Made by a program: the position numbers and the translations under genes
Assembly (NCBI RefSeq): GCF_025567085.1
Contig: NZ_JAOQJN010000008.1
Span: forward strand, 1-64,000
DNA from: Bovifimicola ammoniilytica
Lineage (GTDB): Bacteria > Bacillota > Clostridia > Lachnospirales > Lachnospiraceae
Direction: 5' to 3'
Length of the DNA stretch: 64,000 bases
The notes under the pieces: generated by a model
What the model saw: only the letters and a program-made list of their open reading frames with translations
Databases searched by the model: none
What the model was told of the DNA's origin: nothing
Shown: one piece after another, positions 45,535 through 54,011 of the stretch
Layout: each line of letters opens with the position of its first letter
How positions within the stretch are numbered: position 1 is the first letter of the stretch

Positions 45535-46516
45535 TACGTCTTACCTCTCTCTTATTCAATGCATAACGTATAACTGGCCTGCATAATGGTATTCTTATAA
45601 AATCTATTACTATTTTCTCCATTATGGATATTTCTAATAATTTTTTATTTTTATATATGTCACTCAAAAGTATTTTTATATCTTTATCAGTACCATTTGT
45701 CCTTATAGCCTGTTTGAGCAATTGATAGCTTTGCCATGCTGAGCGTTTTCTTATTATTTTCTCATATTCCGGATATTTTTCACAAATCATTTCAATCATT
45801 TTATTATGTGCATCTACTGAACTTGCTTTTCCTATCTTATATGTATGGCTAACACTACTTTCCCTCTTTCTATAATGATACATTTTTTTTCTTATCTGAC
45901 CAAGTCTTTCCGTAGCCATAATACAGTCTATCGTAACACACATATCCTCAGCTACCATCAATTCACAATTAAAACGCAATTTCTTCTTCAGTCTTTCTAA
46001 ATTAAACACTTTGTTACATACAGATGCACACATCATATTATTGGTATCATCTGTTATACACATTTTAATAGCTTCTTTTTGTTTAATATATTCACACTTA
46101 TCTGAATATTCATCATCCCCTATATCATTTCCGTAAAATCCATAAGCTACTATATCTAAATCTTCCTCAATAATAATTTTCATTACTATAGCATATGTAT
46201 TACTATCTATATAATCATCCCCGTCTACAAAGCTTATATATTTTCCTCTAGCCATTGCGACTCCACAATTTCTTGCAATACTTACGCCTTCGTTTTCTTT
46301 ATGTAGTACAATTACATTCTTATAATGCTCTTTATAATAATCACATTTCAAGCCACTTCCATCTGTTGAGCCATCATCTATAAGTATTATTTCTATATTA
46401 TTATCATATGACTGTTCTATAATAGACTTAACACATTTCTCAATATATTCAGATACATTATACACAGGAACAACGACTGATAAAATAATATTATCCAAAG
46501 TTTCTCTCCATTTCAT
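45503..46516 (-). CDS. Glycosyltransferase family 2
   Basis: 337 aa. LSVVVPVYNVSEYIEKCVKSIIEQSY, IEIILIDDGSTDGSG, NEGVSIARNCGVAMARGKYISFVDGDDY with a DGDD metal site; the rest is helical and basic. Family GT2, like EpsH/CpsI. The ATG at 46516 overlaps the preceding GT4 gene by 26 bp. A TTG at 46498 has GGAG about 6-7 bases upstream and fits the GT2 start better, so the true protein may begin 6 residues later. Confidence 0.92.
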   Translation of the reverse strand: MKWRETLDNIILSVVVPVYNVSEYIEKCVKSIIEQSYDNNIEIILIDDGSTDGSGLKCDYYKEHYKNVIVLHKENEGVSIARNCGVAMARGKYISFVDGDDYIDSNTYAIVMKIIIEEDLDIVAYGFYGNDIGDDEYSDKCEYIKQKEAIKMCITDDTNNMMCASVCNKVFNLERLKKKLRFNCELMVAEDMCVTIDCIMATERLGQIRKKMYHYRKRESSVSHTYKIGKASSVDAHNKMIEMICEKYPEYEKIIRKRSAWQSYQLLKQAIRTNGTDKDIKILLSDIYKNKKLLEISIMEKIVIDFIRIPLCRPVIRYALNKREVRRNEKLYKKMHK

Positions 46517-47645
46517 TTTTGTCTTTTTTATTCTGGATTATCCTCTTATAAACATTTATATATTTATTATTTATATTTTCCATATCAAATTTTTCTACTG
46601 CATATTCTGTTATTTTTTTAGAATCAAATCTATAGAAATTATCTATCATATATTTTATTCCATCTGAAAGTGCAGTCACATCATTCTTTTCAACTATAAT
46701 AGCGGCATCTTTATCCACAAGAGAATCAGCCCCTCCAGATTTAGTAACAACCAAAGGCTTGCCTAACATCATACTTTCCTCAACAAAAACTCCTGCCGAT
46801 TCGGTCAGGCTGGCTGAAATGGCGAAATCCATACTTTTTATTATTTTGTATGTTTCCTCTTTAGATAACTGTCCATAAAATTTACAATTGTCTTGTATTC
46901 CCAGTTCATATGCCATTTGCTCGTATTTTTTCTTATAAATTCCATCTCCAACTATATGTAAATATATATTTTTGCCATTCTCTAATACTTTCTTTAATGC
47001 CGGCAATAATATATGATACCCCTTTACATATTCATTATAAAAAGCTGCTACTATGACCGCATTAACAGAACTATCTTTTCTTACATCTAGTGGTATAACA
47101 TCTTTTCTTATATTTATCCCATTATACATTACCTGAAATTTGCAATCAGGAAATACTTCCCTCAATTTGTTTGTTAAATAATCTGACACACAGAAATTTG
47201 CCTTTGATTTTCTATAAACATTATGTATTATTCTCTTACTCCTGCTATTATTAATATCGGTTAATTCAAGTGGACAATGTTCTGTAATTACAACCGGTAT
47301 ATTAAATAACCTTCCTAATGCAATTGCATATTTTCCGGCACTGCCCGCTACATGCGCATGTATTATATCAGGTTTAAATTCCTTATTTATTCTCTTGAAG
47401 GCAAGGAAAATGTCTGTAAGACGCTGAATTTTGTATTTCAATCCTTCTTTAAACCTTGTACGGTATATTCTTACTCCGCTATCAATTTCACACGAACATC
47501 TCTCTTTCTGCTCTATATCAAATGGCCAGAAAAGCGCTACATTACATTTTTCTTTCATATTCATAATCTGCTCATAATGAAATATACCTGCACTAATTTC
47601 TTTATTTAATCCGGTATACCACGAAACCATCATAAGTACATTCAT
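46491..47645 (-). CDS. Glycosyltransferase family 4
   Basis: 384 aa with two Rossmann domains. N-terminal MNVLMMVSWYTGLNKEISAGIFHYEQ and PDIIHAHVAGSAGKYAIALGRLFNIPVVITEH; C-terminal DSSVNAVIVAAFYNEYVKGYHILLPAL, KFYGQLSKEETYKIIKSMDFAISASLTESAGVFVEESMMLGKPLVVTKSGG. The ESAGVFVEE stretch is the EX7E-type donor site. This retaining enzyme is likely an early glycosyltransferase of the repeat unit. Confidence 0.93.
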   Translation of the reverse strand: MNVLMMVSWYTGLNKEISAGIFHYEQIMNMKEKCNVALFWPFDIEQKERCSCEIDSGVRIYRTRFKEGLKYKIQRLTDIFLAFKRINKEFKPDIIHAHVAGSAGKYAIALGRLFNIPVVITEHCPLELTDINNSRSKRIIHNVYRKSKANFCVSDYLTNKLREVFPDCKFQVMYNGINIRKDVIPLDVRKDSSVNAVIVAAFYNEYVKGYHILLPALKKVLENGKNIYLHIVGDGIYKKKYEQMAYELGIQDNCKFYGQLSKEETYKIIKSMDFAISASLTESAGVFVEESMMLGKPLVVTKSGGADSLVDKDAAIIVEKNDVTALSDGIKYMIDNFYRFDSKKITEYAVEKFDMENINNKYINVYKRIIQNKKDKNEMERNFG

Positions 47646-47718
47646 AATATTATAGCTCCTTTATACAGAATAACTACTTTCTACATATGCTTTATAAAAT
47701 ATCTTAACTTCTACCGCT

Positions 47719-48558
47719 TTAAATCTCCAGCCCATTATACCAATTATCAAATCCTACATTTTCCCATGGCATAGCTCTGTCAAAATGATATCTCCATGGA
47801 TAGGCATTTTCACCAGTTACTTTATTCTTAATATTTCTAATATCTCCAATTACTTTTGCCGGATTTCCTGCTACAACTGTATATTCTTCTACATTTTTTA
47901 TAACAATAGCACCTGCTGCAATCATTGAGTCCCTTTCTACTTTAATTCCCGGTAACAATAAAGCACCTGCTGCAATTATAGCAAAAGTCCCTACCGTAAC
48001 TCCAAGAAAATCCTGTGATGGCGGAGTTGGATCATTAGTAAAGGTAACATTAGGAAATACCCACACATAGCTACTTATTTTCGTATATTGACCCATAAAT
48101 ACTTTACTATGCACTCTTACATAACTACCAATTTCACAATGATCCTGAATGTCTGACAATGTTCCTATACTTACATTATCACCTATGGTACTCTTTTCCC
48201 TGATTGTAGCATGATGCCCTGTCTGAAAATTATTACCTATATTATTATCATTATAGATAACTGTATAACTCCTTATTAGTGCGTTGTCACCTATGTTCAG
48301 TGTATGATTTAGATTGCTGAAATCATTATAAAAATCCATCAAATGCTCACCAAGTATACAACCTGCCTCAACTTTTGAATTTTGTCCTATTCTTGTTCCA
48401 TCACGAATTATTACATTAGAATCTATATAGGAATTATCCCCTATATATACATTATCTTCTATTATACAATTATGTCCTATTCTGACATTTTTTCCTATTC
48501 GGGCATCAGATGAAATAATACAATTTTTTCCAATCATACAACCAGGTTCCAACTCCAC
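47719..48558 (-). CDS. Hexapeptide-repeat N-acetyltransferase (FdtC/QdtC/WxcM-N-like)
   Basis: 279 aa. About ten left-handed beta-helix turns (IGKNCIISSDARIGKNVRIGHNCIIEDNVYIGDN... IAAGALLLPGIKVERDSMIAAGAIVIKNV), ending VVAGNPAKVIG. The conserved THATIREKS-type segment reads GHHATIREKSTIGDN. This is the acetyltransferase form that completes dTDP-3-acetamido-3,6-dideoxyhexose after FdtA and FdtB. It lies 73 bp before the GT4 gene and 12 bp behind rmlD. Confidence 0.87.
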   Translation of the reverse strand: MELEPGCMIGKNCIISSDARIGKNVRIGHNCIIEDNVYIGDNSYIDSNVIIRDGTRIGQNSKVEAGCILGEHLMDFYNDFSNLNHTLNIGDNALIRSYTVIYNDNNIGNNFQTGHHATIREKSTIGDNVSIGTLSDIQDHCEIGSYVRVHSKVFMGQYTKISSYVWVFPNVTFTNDPTPPSQDFLGVTVGTFAIIAAGALLLPGIKVERDSMIAAGAIVIKNVEEYTVVAGNPAKVIGDIRNIKNKVTGENAYPWRYHFDRAMPWENVGFDNWYNGLEI

Positions 48559-48570
48559 ACCTCCATTTCC

Positions 48571-49425
48571 CTAAAACTCAATCTCTTTCAAATATCTTGC
48601 TAACGCATCCTGCCATGTTGGTAAGGGCTCGAATCCATTTTCTACAAGTTTACTCTTATCTAAGCGACTGTTAAATGGTCTTGCTGCCTTTGATACACCA
48701 TATTCTGCTGTAGTTACAGGAACGACCTTAGTTGTGTAACCTGCCTGTTTATAGATTTCGCAAGTAAAATCATACCATGAAATATATCCGCCCTCGTTTG
48801 TTGCATGATAGTATCCATATTTGTCTGTCTGAATCATATCTACTAAAAGTCTTGCAAGGTCATATGTGTATGTTGGTGTACCTACCTGGTCATTTACTAC
48901 TGTTACTGTATCGTGAGTCTTTCCAACATTTAACATAGTCTTGATGAAGTTCTTGCCATTTACGCCAAATACCCATGCAATTCTTACGATAAAATATTTG
49001 TCAAGTGTTTCACTTACAGCTAATTCACCCTCTAATTTTGTCTGTCCATATACATTAAGAGGCTTATAATCCTTACAATCAGGCTGCCATGGTGTTTCGC
49101 CCTGACCATTAAATACATAATCGGTGCTGATATACATCATCTTTATATCAAGTTCTTTACATACATCTGCGATGTTCTTAGTTCCACCTGCATTAATTTT
49201 ACGGCAGATTTCTTCATTATCTTCTGCGGCATCAACTGCTGTGTATGCGGCACAATGAATTACACCATCAACCTTTGATTCTGTAATAACTTTCTTTACT
49301 GCTGCTGCATCTGTGATATCCATTTCTTCAATGTCTACACCAACTGCTTCAATATTATTCTTCTTTAATTCGTTAACAACGTCAAATCCTAACTGACCTT
49401 TTACACCTGTTACTAAAATTCTCAT
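48571..49425 (-). CDS. rmlD: dTDP-4-dehydrorhamnose reductase
   Basis: 284 aa from the ATG at 49425 with GGAG 6 bases upstream; an upstream ATG at 49437 lies on the ribosome-binding site. SDR fold: RILVTGVKGQLGFDVVNEL, VIHCAAYTAVDAAEDN, MMYISTDYVFNG, YGQTKLEGE with catalytic Tyr/Lys, VRIAWVFG, PLPTWQDALARYL. It reduces dTDP-4-keto-rhamnose to dTDP-L-rhamnose. RmlA, RmlB and RmlC are not in the window, so they must be encoded elsewhere. First gene of the glycan operon. Confidence 0.95.
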   Translation of the reverse strand: MRILVTGVKGQLGFDVVNELKKNNIEAVGVDIEEMDITDAAAVKKVITESKVDGVIHCAAYTAVDAAEDNEEICRKINAGGTKNIADVCKELDIKMMYISTDYVFNGQGETPWQPDCKDYKPLNVYGQTKLEGELAVSETLDKYFIVRIAWVFGVNGKNFIKTMLNVGKTHDTVTVVNDQVGTPTYTYDLARLLVDMIQTDKYGYYHATNEGGYISWYDFTCEIYKQAGYTTKVVPVTTAEYGVSKAARPFNSRLDKSKLVENGFEPLPTWQDALARYLKEIEF

Positions 49426-49440
49426 TTTAATCTCCATTCT

Positions 49441-49740
49441 GAAGCGCTGCTTTTAGTTTTTATTTTTAGATTTTCCAGAATATCAGGGGTATATTTTTTT
49501 CTATAAATTTCCTAAATTGTTAAAAATATCAATTCACCCTTTTTATCTTATATATTATATATAATCATTAAATTCTTAATACTATCAATTATCTGTCACG
49601 CTTCCCTTCAGATAACCATATACCTGTACTAAGATGTCAGAATCAATAAGTATTCTGCTCCTGGCATTATATTAATATATTATTAATATATATCAAAATA
49701 CCTATAATAATCAATACACTCTTACTTGTATAACACTATT
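49441..49740. other. Non-coding stretch upstream of the glycan operon
   Basis: 300 bp of AT-rich DNA with no convincing ORF. It should hold the promoter of the glycan operon. A TTGATA with an ATTATA/TATATA cluster 17-19 bp downstream exists on the minus strand, but the local AT content makes this unreliable. No terminator is seen behind the ParB-like gene. Confidence 0.4.
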
Positions 49741-50340
49741 CTAATCAGCCCTGACCATAACACGTATACTTTTAATTCCAAGTGCAATGGCCGCTAATAC
49801 ATTATATTCTCCACTGTATATAGATACTTTTTCATCATCAAGTGTCTTTTTGTCTATAACCACAGGTTCATCAAAATCTTTATTCTTCACTAAGTACGCT
49901 ATCTTCTCTCTTATTCTGTCCTGATCAGGCTTTGCAATATTTAGTTTGATTTCATCTATATCTATTACAGGCTGAATTGTGTAATCTCTGATAATTTCGT
50001 AAACCCACTGATCCCTGCTTTTAACATTAGCCATTCTTACATAAGCACTTTCAACGCCAAGCATTACAAGAGCATTATATCCAACAATACCAGATACAAC
50101 CGCATATTTTCCATATCCCAAAGGTCGTACCACAATCGTATTTCTATGATAGTTCATAAATTTCATTTCTCTATCCTTATCATCGCCTATGTCTTTAATC
50201 CGTTTATCAAGTGAATCCAGAATACTTTTATCAAGATTCTTGTGAATTTCCTCCACAACTTCTATATCACTCATATGAATCTTTATGAGTTTCTTATTCT
50301 TTCTCTTCCACGCATTTGTGTATGTTTTAAAAAATCTCAT
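49741..50340 (-). CDS. ParB-N-domain-like protein with two partner motifs
   Basis: 199 aa from the ATG at 50340, with GGAGG 6 bases upstream. Two segments resemble the ParB N-terminal core: VVRPLGYGKYAVVSGIVGYNALVMLGVESAYVRM (residues about 70-105) and PVVIDKKTLDDEKVSIYSGEYNVLAAIALGIKSIRVMV near the C-terminus. Each has a strand, then [V/Y]SG-x-x-x-YNAL/NVLA-x-x-LG, then a strand. The ParB GERRxR box is replaced by IVGYNAL and EYNVLAA, so CTP hydrolysis in the usual way is unlikely. No helix-turn-helix follows. Probably a nucleotide- or ligand-binding relative of unknown role. Confidence 0.65.
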   Translation of the reverse strand: MRFFKTYTNAWKRKNKKLIKIHMSDIEVVEEIHKNLDKSILDSLDKRIKDIGDDKDREMKFMNYHRNTIVVRPLGYGKYAVVSGIVGYNALVMLGVESAYVRMANVKSRDQWVYEIIRDYTIQPVIDIDEIKLNIAKPDQDRIREKIAYLVKNKDFDEPVVIDKKTLDDEKVSIYSGEYNVLAAIALGIKSIRVMVRAD

Positions 50341-50514
50341 CTTTTTCCTCCACATTGTATTGTTATAAATTATTGTTATTAAACACCGGTTCACTAATTC
50401 TATTCCGGTATATTATATAATAAATTTCCAAACGATTAAAAACTTACTGCACATATTCCTATCATTTGCAAATACACCTAATTCACATAATTAATGTTAC
50501 TACGCACAAATAAC

Positions 50515-50549
50515 AGATTAAAAAATCATAGATAGATGATTTTTCAATC
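50515..50549. terminator. Weak bidirectional terminator-like hairpin
   Basis: GATT-AAAAATCAT (50515-50529) pairs with ATGATTTTT-AATC (50536-50549), with T runs on either strand. It is AT-rich, so stability is low. It lies on the stop codon of the small ORF 50544-50645 and could end the tadA transcript. Confidence 0.5.
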
Positions 50550-50645
50550 TGGCTTAATAATTACTTTCTTTTTATCACTTTCAAATTTCGCAATTCCAAT
50601 TCTATTTATATCTTCAATATCTGTTAATTTAAGTGTATATATCAT
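50544..50645 (-). CDS. Possible 33-residue small protein
   Basis: ATG 50645 to TGA 50544 encodes MIYTLKLTDIEDINRIG plus a Lys-rich tail ending IIKPD. The amino-acid make-up is protein-like (mixed charged, Ile-rich), and a terminator-like hairpin sits exactly on its stop codon, but no good ribosome-binding site precedes it. It lies 72 bp behind tadA. The rest of the 376-bp gap 50341-50716 shows nothing more that I can support. Confidence 0.25.
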   Translation of the reverse strand: MIYTLKLTDIEDINRIGIAKFESDKKKVIIKPD

Positions 50646-50716
50646 TTTAACGAACTTTCACATATTTTTCAATATCATATTCTATTTTATTTATACTTTT
50701 TCTTTATTGTATTTCT

Positions 50717-51205
50717 TTATTGCATTTTTTCCAGGTCCTTTTCATCTTTTTTACGTTTTCGCAGATTTTTAAAAAAATCTGATAACATTTCACTACATTC
50801 CTCCTGTAAAATCCCCGACTCAATTTCCACCTGGTGATTAAATTCTTTGACCTGTAACAAATTAATAACCGAACCTGCACTTCCTGCCTTAGGATTCATA
50901 CTTCCGATATATACCTTTTTTATTCTCGATTGTACAATAGCGCCTGCACACATCTGGCAAGGTTCAAGCGTGACATACATTTCACAGTCATCTAACCTCC
51001 AGTCTCCGAGCCTCTTACTCGCCTTCTTTATAGCATTCAATTCCGCATGTGACAATGTATTTTTATCAATGTTACGCCTGTTGTATCCCCTTGCAATTAT
51101 TTTGCCATGATATACAATCACACAGCCTATAGGCACTTCATCTATATTTTCTGCCTTTTTCGCCTGTTTAATTGCCGCCTTCATATATCGTTCTTCTGTC
51201 GTCAT
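50717..51205 (-). CDS. tadA: tRNA-specific adenosine deaminase TadA
   Basis: 162 aa. Cytidine/deoxycytidylate deaminase fold with the zinc and proton-shuttle motif LSHAELNAIKKA and the second zinc motif LEPCQMCAGAIVQSRIKKVYIG, in the typical TadA order, followed by the PKAGSAGSVINLL loop and a Lys-rich tail. It converts A34 to inosine in tRNA-Arg(ACG). This is the RNA enzyme, unrelated to the Tad pilus genes at 492-9509. Confidence 0.96.
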   Translation of the reverse strand: MTTEERYMKAAIKQAKKAENIDEVPIGCVIVYHGKIIARGYNRRNIDKNTLSHAELNAIKKASKRLGDWRLDDCEMYVTLEPCQMCAGAIVQSRIKKVYIGSMNPKAGSAGSVINLLQVKEFNHQVEIESGILQEECSEMLSDFFKNLRKRKKDEKDLEKMQ

Positions 51206-51331
51206 TATTAATCCTCACTTACTCGTTAACTTTATCTATTATAAATATCCATTTTCCGGATATGTATTTATGTTAGCTACTTACTCATTAACTCTATCTG
51301 TTATCTTTTTATTCTTTTCTATATTACCCGA

Positions 51332-51470
51332 ATAAAGAATGTCGCCTGTGACATTCTCCGCCTGCGGCGGGTTGCTATAGCAATATTTTCTGCTCCACCA
51401 CAGTGCGCTCCTCGCGGAGCGTTTTTTACTTACCAGGACAATTTCAACGAAATTTCCTGGTAAGTAAAAA
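51332..51470 (+). repeat. Dispersed multi-hairpin repeat, family B, copy 2
   Basis: About 139 bp matching 27671-27806 in the same orientation. Stems: AGAATGTCGC with GTGACATTCT, TTGCTATAGCAA, GCTCC...GCGGAGC, and a strong ACTTACCAGGA with TCCTGGTAAGT. Differences from copy 1 partly keep pairing (for example TTGCGATAGCAA versus TTGCTATAGCAA), while GCTCCGCCGC became GCTCCACCAC, which weakens one stem. Confidence 0.8.
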
Positions 51471-51748
51471 TATCAAAATTGCTTTTAACTGACCAATTAA
51501 TTATTAGCATTCCATTACTTTTTGTTACAATATCCTTCGATATATTACAATAATGTAAAATTTTTGTATTAATCTATTATATTGCTTGCATATTTTATTA
51601 TAATATTTTTTAATATATTTAGCTAGTAAATAAACAATAATATCAGCATATATTCTACATATATCAACATCTATTAACATATATTGCATTTATATTATTC
51701 TATTTACTATATGTTTCTTTACTTAACAATCAAAATATTAAGGCGGGT
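51471..51748. other. Upstream region of the beta-propeller gene
   Basis: 278 bp, extremely AT-rich, with several TATAAT-like strings, so that a promoter cannot be singled out. No ORF or stable hairpin is seen. Confidence 0.4.
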
Positions 51749-52873
51749 ATGAATATGCGTAGGTCAAAAACTTCTATAAGGTTAATATTAATTCTTCTGA
51801 CAATAACAATTTTTTCAGCATTATCGATAACGTTGTATAGTCATTTATGTGTAAAATCAGACCGGAGTGTCAAAACAGATGCTGCGGGCACTGATATTTC
51901 TAATTCCACTATATCAGATGGTTCTGATAACTCTGATAGTCCTGATAGCCCTAAACAGGTATCTACATCTCCGGAATGTAAAACTTTATTTAAAATAAAT
52001 GGTCTCCATAATGGCGATGTTAAATTCTATGATAACAAATATATTGTCGGCAATGATAACGGAACTCTTGGTATCTTTGATTTTAACGGACAAAGAATTT
52101 GTAAATATGATGACATTAAATTAAACTGGCTGAGTGTTGAAAACACTGATAACGTTATTATATATGCAAATTCTAATAAGGAAGTCGGAATACTTAAGCT
52201 TGATGATTCACTAAATATCATCTTCCATGAAATTATAATGAGAAATGATAAAATGGCTATAGATCCTACAATTCTAAAAATTAATGATACATACTTTATT
52301 ACCATTACAACCATCACTGGCACGATAAATAATTCAAACCCAGATAAAGATAATGGCATCTATTCCGTCGACTTATACAAATCAAAAGATTTACTCAACT
52401 GGACATATATGGATACAATTATTAAAGATAACCACAACATAGAAGACCTTGTAGCTATGAGTGTCAATGGTACTTATTATATATTCTTTGAGCGTGAAGT
52501 TGTCGATAAAGGCAATTCCTCATTAGAGGTTATTTTCTCCAATAATAATGGTATTAAATGGAGTTCTCCAAAACTTCTTTGTAAGGCTGAATCCGACAAC
52601 GAATTAGGCAATCTTATCTTCTATAAGAACAAATTTATTCTTTATTACAGCAGTGACTACCTTAATAAAGGAACTTCCTATGAAGGTGCTTCAATTTTTG
52701 TAAAATCTTTTGATAAAAACCTTGAAAATGCATCTTCCCCTAAAGTATATAAGGAATTTTCAAGTACATTGCTATTTGATGTTCTCAAATCAGATGATTC
52801 CTTATACATCGTTTATAACGAACATTATATGACACAGTCGAATATGGTTCTGGCACAAATTTCACTATATTAA
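51749..52873 (+). CDS. Exported protein with glycosidase-like five-bladed beta-propeller
   Basis: 374 aa. N-terminal signal anchor (residues 11-30, IRLILILLTITIFSALSITLY), then a Ser/Asp/Thr linker (about 36-72), then a propeller-like domain with repeats such as DVKFYDNKYIVGNDNGTLGIFDFNG, DPTILKINDTYFITIT, SVDLYKSKDLLNWTYMDTI, EDLVAMSVNGTYYIFFE and VIFSNNNGIKWSSPKL. Y-KSKDLLNWT and WSSPKL are typical of GH43/GH32/sialidase-like folds. Catalytic acids cannot be assigned by eye. Starts at 51749 or 51755; GGCGGGT is just upstream. It is the only plus-strand gene in this half of the window. Confidence 0.7.
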   Translation: MNMRRSKTSIRLILILLTITIFSALSITLYSHLCVKSDRSVKTDAAGTDISNSTISDGSDNSDSPDSPKQVSTSPECKTLFKINGLHNGDVKFYDNKYIVGNDNGTLGIFDFNGQRICKYDDIKLNWLSVENTDNVIIYANSNKEVGILKLDDSLNIIFHEIIMRNDKMAIDPTILKINDTYFITITTITGTINNSNPDKDNGIYSVDLYKSKDLLNWTYMDTIIKDNHNIEDLVAMSVNGTYYIFFEREVVDKGNSSLEVIFSNNNGIKWSSPKLLCKAESDNELGNLIFYKNKFILYYSSDYLNKGTSYEGASIFVKSFDKNLENASSPKVYKEFSSTLLFDVLKSDDSLYIVYNEHYMTQSNMVLAQISLY

Positions 52874-52902
52874 ATATGATATATCATCCTTTAATACAAA
52901 TA

Positions 52903-53868
52903 TTAATAATCATAATTTACAATCGGACTTCCGATATACACATATGTTATATTCTCCTGTTCATTATACGAAAATGCTACATTTATATTTATCTTCTCAC
53001 TGCCTATCGCAACATAATCCTGTAGTATTTTCGTATATCCATATACATTCATATGTTCATCATTTTGTCCATTAAATATTTCTTTTGCCCGAAAGCTCCT
53101 GAGTATTCCTTTTGCAATTTTATTCTCCTGCTCTTTGTCAATTTTACCATATATTTTCCCTTTTATAACCATATAAAGGTTTCGCGAACTAATATTTGCA
53201 GTCATTTCTTCATCTTTATTTATATTCTCGTCAATATTGGATTCTATATTTTCTCTCCTCGTTTCACTGCCATTTTTATCGTTATTATCTGATACATTTT
53301 CTACATTGGAATTGTTGTTGTTTTTCTTACTATTATCTACCAAATTTTCTCCGCTGACTTTACTGTTATTTTCTTCTCTGCATATTTCTTTCATAGTCTT
53401 TTCTATAAGATTTTTATAATAATATCCACTTTCTAACGAACCTTTTATATTTAATGATACCGATAAATAATTTCTTTGTGCTATAACATTCTGGCTTTCC
53501 TGATATTCTGTTGTAATAAGCTCAAGTTCAAGTTCTGAACTTTTACCCTCTTTCTTCATTACCGCTACACTTCCTGCATCAGTTCTATATTTATCATAAT
53601 AATATTCTGAATTTACACCTAATCTTTCTGCTATCTTATCTATTAATTCAAGACTTCCCGACTCTCCATAATATTTTTCTCCCAGATAATAATAACCCTC
53701 TATTTCGCAATCGGCTTTGTGGATATTACTGTTCTTAAAAACTTTTTCTAATGAATTTTCAGCAATAACATTGGCACTTACCAACTTCTCCGGTGCTAAC
53801 TTACCATAAGCAAACTGTACTAATAATACAGTAATTCCTATTCCTAATAAATATATAATTTTTTTCAT
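52903..53868 (-). CDS. ywmB: YwmB-like (TATA-box-binding-fold) exported protein
   Basis: 321 aa from the ATG at 53868. N-terminal signal anchor (IIYLLGIGITVLLVQFAYG), then a two-lobed domain (EIEGYYYLGEKYYGESGSLELIDKIAERLGV... and later RNLYMVIKGKIYGKIDKEQENKIAKGILRSF) as in YwmB of Bacillus. An Asn/Lys/Ser/Glu-rich insert of about 60 residues (near 175-230) separates the lobes and makes it longer than the usual 240 aa or so. Position after atpC is conserved in Firmicutes. Function unknown. Its GGGAG ribosome-binding site lies in the right arm of the atp terminator. Confidence 0.8.
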   Translation of the reverse strand: MKKIIYLLGIGITVLLVQFAYGKLAPEKLVSANVIAENSLEKVFKNSNIHKADCEIEGYYYLGEKYYGESGSLELIDKIAERLGVNSEYYYDKYRTDAGSVAVMKKEGKSSELELELITTEYQESQNVIAQRNYLSVSLNIKGSLESGYYYKNLIEKTMKEICREENNSKVSGENLVDNSKKNNNNSNVENVSDNNDKNGSETRRENIESNIDENINKDEEMTANISSRNLYMVIKGKIYGKIDKEQENKIAKGILRSFRAKEIFNGQNDEHMNVYGYTKILQDYVAIGSEKININVAFSYNEQENITYVYIGSPIVNYDY

Positions 53869-53870
53869 CA

Positions 53871-53925
53871 AAAAACTCCCTTACTTAAATACTTTATAAA
53901 AGTATCGTCAATAAAGGGAGTTTTT
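53871..53925 (-). terminator. atp operon terminator overlapping the ywmB ribosome-binding site
   Basis: AAAAACTCCCTT (53871-53882) pairs with AAGGGAGTTTTT (53914-53925), a 12-bp stem with a smaller ATACTT/AAGTAT hairpin inside. On the minus strand it ends in a T run directly before the ywmB ATG, and its 3' arm contains the GGGAG used by ywmB. Confidence 0.85.
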
Positions 53926-54011
53926 AATCAATTAATTAAATTGTATAAACGAAATACCACAAACAAGGTATACTTTGTATTATCTGTATTTTCACTCTAC
54001 AAGTCTTTAAT

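Noticed and set aside
50717..51205. Tad pilus gene, because of the name tadA
   Set aside because: The motifs are those of the tRNA adenosine deaminase; it is unrelated to the pilus locus.
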